Source: Pseudomonadota bacterium (GTDB lineage Bacteria; Pseudomonadota; Alphaproteobacteria; Caulobacterales; Caulobacteraceae). From it: DNA of 64,000 nt. The notes beneath the pieces are model-generated. The model ran no database searches. It worked only from the letters and a program-made list of their open reading frames with translations, and was not told the origin of the DNA. Position 1 is the stretch's first letter; each line of letters begins with the position of its first letter. The DNA is taken from contig JAEWJI010000007.1 in the NCBI GenBank assembly GCA_023386645.1, forward strand, positions 5,322 through 69,321. Direction: 5' to 3'. Below are positions 61,393 through 64,000 of this stretch, one piece after another. The translations under genes were made by a program, and so were the position numbers.

Positions 61393-61815
61393 ATGAATCA
61401 GGCGGCGGTGAAGGGGCTGAGCCACCTGACGCTGGCGGTGACGGATCTCGACAGATCCATCGCCTTCTACCGTGATCTGCTGGGCTGTCGGCTTCGGGCG
61501 GTCTGGGAGGACGGGGCCTATCTCGAAGTCGGATCGCTGTGGCTCTGCCTGTCGGTCGACGCTGCGGCCGCGTCAGCCCGGCGCGAGGACTACACCCACT
61601 ACGCCTTCGCCATCGAGGCGGAAGACTTCGAGGCGGCGGCGGATCGCATCGCCCGACGCGCCAGGCTCTGGAAAACCAACGCCAGCGAGGGCGCTTCGCT
61701 CTATTTCCTTGATCCCGACAACCACCGGCTCGAACTCCATGTCGGAGACCTTGAGACCCGACTTGCCCACTATCGCGCCCGTGGCGACTGTCGGGTGCGG
61801 ATTCCGGACGCCTGA
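61393..61815 (+). CDS. fosA: FosA-like fosfomycin glutathione transferase (VOC superfamily)
   Basis: 140 residues, close to FosA in length and pattern. Metal ligands H11 (GLSHLTLAV), H69 (DYTHYAFAI) and E114 (HRLELHVGDL) are in the FosA positions; the substrate residues RLWKTNASEGASLYFLDPDNH, including K94, are kept. FosA opens the fosfomycin epoxide with glutathione using Mn2+ and K+. The start RBS is GGGG 6 bases before the ATG. A chromosomal copy in an ordinary gene setting; no resistance-island signs. Activity is predicted, not shown. Confidence 0.83.
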   Translation: MNQAAVKGLSHLTLAVTDLDRSIAFYRDLLGCRLRAVWEDGAYLEVGSLWLCLSVDAAAASARREDYTHYAFAIEAEDFEAAADRIARRARLWKTNASEGASLYFLDPDNHRLELHVGDLETRLAHYRARGDCRVRIPDA

Positions 61816-61817
61816 TC

Positions 61818-62360
61818 TCACGCCGGATGGTCCGGGGGCAGGCCGTCTACGACCAGCCGACCGCCCGTGTAGCGGACGTCGTCGGTGACCTCCCGAACGG
61901 CGAAGTCGGGCATGGGATAGGCCTGCATGGCCTCCTCGGTCTCGAACTCCGCCTCCGCCATGATCAGGCCCGACAGCGCGCCCGCGAATACATCGACGAA
62001 CACATCGGCGCCGCCGATCCGGCCCAGCGAGTGGCGGGTCTTCTCCAGCACCCGTCCCGGCAGGTCCGACAGCAGGCGGAACTCCTCCGGCGACAGGTAG
62101 ATGGACGTCAGCAGCCGCACCGAGGGACTGACGTCGGCCTTGCGGCCCAGCCTCAACAGGGGCGGCCCGCCGTCGGCCGAGATCGCCTGACGCAGCCGAA
62201 GCTGGGTCCCGGTCACATAGAGGTCCTTGTACGTCTCGGCGCTCAGAACCCGGTCGAAGGGCACGGCCCCGCACAGCCAGCGCCGCTCCCGCTCCACCCA
62301 GGCGTACTTCGACTTGGGCCAACCCAGGGCCGCGGCGGTTGTCGGGTCGATCTCGGTCAT
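61818..62360 (-). CDS. CYTH-domain protein
   Basis: 180 residues. The N-terminal region PKSKYAWVERERRWLCGAVP resembles the CYTH ExExK-type signature (ERERRW), followed by DLYVTGTQLRLRQ, LLRLGRKADVSPSVRLLTSIYLSPEEFRLLSDLPGRVLEKTRH, all in order for the triphosphate-tunnel metalloenzyme fold. Members are inorganic triphosphatases or class IV adenylate cyclases; which applies is unclear. Its stop lies 2 bases from the convergent fosA stop. Confidence 0.75.
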   Translation of the reverse strand: MTEIDPTTAAALGWPKSKYAWVERERRWLCGAVPFDRVLSAETYKDLYVTGTQLRLRQAISADGGPPLLRLGRKADVSPSVRLLTSIYLSPEEFRLLSDLPGRVLEKTRHSLGRIGGADVFVDVFAGALSGLIMAEAEFETEEAMQAYPMPDFAVREVTDDVRYTGGRLVVDGLPPDHPA

Positions 62361-62441
62361 GTCGCGCCCTCCCTTCCCCAGAGCGTCCGCCCTCCATTCC
62401 CGGCGGCCGTTCGCGGACGTCCAGCTCGGTTCGCCTCCGCC

Positions 62442-63539
62442 TCAGGCCGCCTGTCGCCTGAGCCGCCAGAAGCGGAGGGTTCGCAGCGCCGCGTCCCGGT
62501 CCAGTTCGGCGTAGAGGCGGGCGTAGCCGTGGGCCTTGGCCATGGCGTCGCCATCGGCGTTCAACAGGACCACGGCGTAGGTCAGGAACAGCGACCGGTC
62601 CAGGTCCGCGGCCTTGCAGACCACCGCCAGGGCGTCGAGCTCGCCCCGGTCGATGATCCCCTGGGCGGTCGGAAAGTCGAGGTCGGCCATCTGGGCCAGG
62701 GCGACGGTGAAGGCGGTCCGGCTGGGCGAGCGCAGGAAGCGGACCAGCATTTTGGGCGACAGCTCGCCGGCGGCGCTGAGCTCCTGCACATAGGCCAGAC
62801 TCTCGGCGTAGTCGGGCGGCAGCACCCCGTCGTCGGTCTGGACCCGGGCCCGGCCGGCGGCGAGCGCCGCGTCCAGCAGGGCCGGGTCCATCCGGGCGTT
62901 CCGCTCCAGGATCTGCTGGCGCAGCCGGGCCTCGACCACGAAATACATCTCGTTCAGCAGGTCGGGCGGCAGGGCCTTTCGGGCCACGGCCGCCTCGTGC
63001 AGGGCCGGGTTGGCGCGGGCCCTGGCGATGGCGGTCTCGGACGCGGCCCGGGACAGCCGGGCTCCGTCGTTCCTCAGCAGCACGTCCAGGGTCTCGTCGT
63101 CGCCGCGTTCGACCACGACGTCCGACACCGCCTCCGACACCTCGGCCCGGGTCGAGACGGCGCGCAGGTGGGCCTGGCCCTGGGTGCGGGCGACATCCAG
63201 CAGGTCGGCCTCGGTCAGGGCCGGAGAGTGGGCGAGCACGGCCACGGCCACCGCCGCCTCGTCATGGGCCAGGCGGCGGATCAGGGCGCGGGGCGGAGCC
63301 TCGACATGGGCGAACCGTGCCGCCAGCTCGGCGCGGACGGCGGTCTCCATCTCGGCGCTGAGGGCGGTCAGGACAGTGTCGTACAGGGCGTCCTCGGCCG
63401 GGCTTGAGCGGGGGCCGAAGAAGTGGTCGGTCAGGTCGCGCAGCAGGGCCCGGCGCTTCTCGCTGGACGGCTCTTTGGCCAGGGCGATCAGGGCCGGGAG
63501 GCGGGAACCGAGGCCTTCGGAAACCGGCTCGGCGGTCAC
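62442..63539 (-). CDS. DUF2336 protein (second of two)
   Basis: 365 residues from a GTG at 63539. Alpha-helical repeats (LPALIALAKEPSSEKRRALLRDLTDHFFG ... PALTEADLLDVARTQGQAHLRAVSTRAEVSEAVSDVVVERGDDETLDVLLRNDGARLS) match DUF2336, here the more typical full form. It is a paralogue of the protein at 59494. The start overlaps the stop of the Pro-rich gene upstream (GTGA), so the two are coupled. Function unknown; no enzymatic motif seen. Confidence 0.85.
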   Translation of the reverse strand: MTAEPVSEGLGSRLPALIALAKEPSSEKRRALLRDLTDHFFGPRSSPAEDALYDTVLTALSAEMETAVRAELAARFAHVEAPPRALIRRLAHDEAAVAVAVLAHSPALTEADLLDVARTQGQAHLRAVSTRAEVSEAVSDVVVERGDDETLDVLLRNDGARLSRAASETAIARARANPALHEAAVARKALPPDLLNEMYFVVEARLRQQILERNARMDPALLDAALAAGRARVQTDDGVLPPDYAESLAYVQELSAAGELSPKMLVRFLRSPSRTAFTVALAQMADLDFPTAQGIIDRGELDALAVVCKAADLDRSLFLTYAVVLLNADGDAMAKAHGYARLYAELDRDAALRTLRFWRLRRQAA

Positions 63540-64000
63540 GCCCCGCCGTCCTGGTCCGGCACGGTGACCGGGCGCAGCCGGCCCTGGGCGTCGCGCATCA
63601 TGGCCGGGGGCTCGGGCGGGGCGGCGAGGTCCTGGCCGGCGCCGGAGCCCATGTCGCCTTCCAGCCGCACGGGCGCCTGGTCGAGCCAGACCTCCGAGGG
63701 CGGCGGGGCCGGATCGGGCTGGCGGCCCAGGGGGCGGTGCAGGGAGTAGTAGCGGGCCGGGGGCGCGGCGCTGGCGGCGGCCGGATAGGGCGACGGCTGG
63801 ACAGGCTGAGCGGCGAGCTGGGAGGTAGGGGCGGCCGGCGCCTGCGGGGCGGCGGAAGGACCCGCTGGCCGGGCCATGCGGAAGATCGGGGCGTCGCGTC
63901 GCGGGGCCATGGGGTCGGCGGCGGTCGGGTCGGTCGCCAGGTGGTCCGGGGTGGCCACCGGAACCATGGGCGAGGGGACGGGGGCGGCCACAGGTGCGGC
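63536..64000 (-). CDS. Pro/Ala-rich protein, C-terminal part (runs off the window)
   Basis: The frame is open from the end of the window down to TGA at 63536. The visible 154 residues are low in complexity (MAPRRDAPIFRMARPAGPSAAPQAPAAP ... PARYYSLHRPLGRQPDPAPPPSEVWLDQAPVRLEGD) and finish MRDAQGRLRPVTVPDQDGGA. The C-terminal block looks conserved, the rest like a linker. Its real start lies beyond base 64000 or at a GTG near 63991. It is coupled to the DUF2336 gene by GTGA. Confidence 0.6.
   Translation of the reverse strand, partial: AAPVAAPVPSPMVPVATPDHLATDPTAADPMAPRRDAPIFRMARPAGPSAAPQAPAAPTSQLAAQPVQPSPYPAAASAAPPARYYSLHRPLGRQPDPAPPPSEVWLDQAPVRLEGDMGSGAGQDLAAPPEPPAMMRDAQGRLRPVTVPDQDGGA

Overview
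The window looks like chromosomal DNA of a Caulobacteraceae alphaproteobacterium, most likely Brevundimonas or a close relative. This rests on the very high GC content, on class II flagellar genes arranged as in Caulobacter (end of fliE, fliQ, fliR, flhB, then cckA; fliI and fliJ further on), and above all on recognisable cell-cycle regulators: CckA (7232-9280), ChpT (27621-28277) and CtrA (44591-45298). GANTC sites (the CcrM methylation sequence) and TTAA-type CtrA half-sites sit in front of ctrA, and CtrA-like boxes sit in front of fliQ and fliI. The species is inferred, not proven.

Layout. 1-9.3 kb: end of fliE, a secreted amidohydrolase, an acyltransferase, folE, fliQ-fliR-flhB, a DUF3828 lipoprotein and cckA. 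9.3-18.4 kb: two DUF885 peptidases around a thioredoxin-reductase-like/DUF1176 pair, icd and tandem DUF2939 proteins. 18.5-25 kb: alaS, recA and a membrane M28 peptidase. 26-28.3 kb: the minus-strand run chpT, single-domain response regulator, CheR. 28.3-39 kb: cysQ, prfC, a gluzincin peptidase, and an ECF42-like sigma factor with its YCII/DGPF protein and a VOC protein. 39-46 kb: a four-helix-bundle gene bordered by heptamer repeats, a six-TM histidine kinase, sufE, a DnaA-domain-IV-like HTH gene divergent from ctrA, ctrA, and a DUF559 gene between two palindromic elements. 46-54.3 kb: amidohydrolase/DUF2141, MarR with a divergent S41 peptidase, MpaB-type oxygenase, AraC regulator and GH10 xylanase. 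54.4-64 kb: fliJ, an alpha/beta hydrolase, fliI, an M48 lipoprotein, cysK, two DUF2336 proteins, a MucR regulator, a FosA-like enzyme and a CYTH protein.

The functional core is the CckA-ChpT-CtrA phosphorelay together with the flagellar export genes it controls in Caulobacter. Around it are housekeeping genes (icd, alaS, recA, prfC, cysK, folE, cysQ) and many secreted or lipid-anchored enzymes.

Two things are scattered across the core. First, five IPTL-CTERM surface proteins, each with a different ectodomain, plus one orphan C-terminal relic. Second, several families of palindromic repeat, some sitting exactly against gene ends. Two small genes (four-helix bundle at 39.1-39.6 kb; DUF559 at 45.4-46.0 kb) are bracketed by repeats in a way that suggests compact intergenic modules. 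No tRNA, rRNA, CRISPR array, prophage or recognisable transposase was seen.
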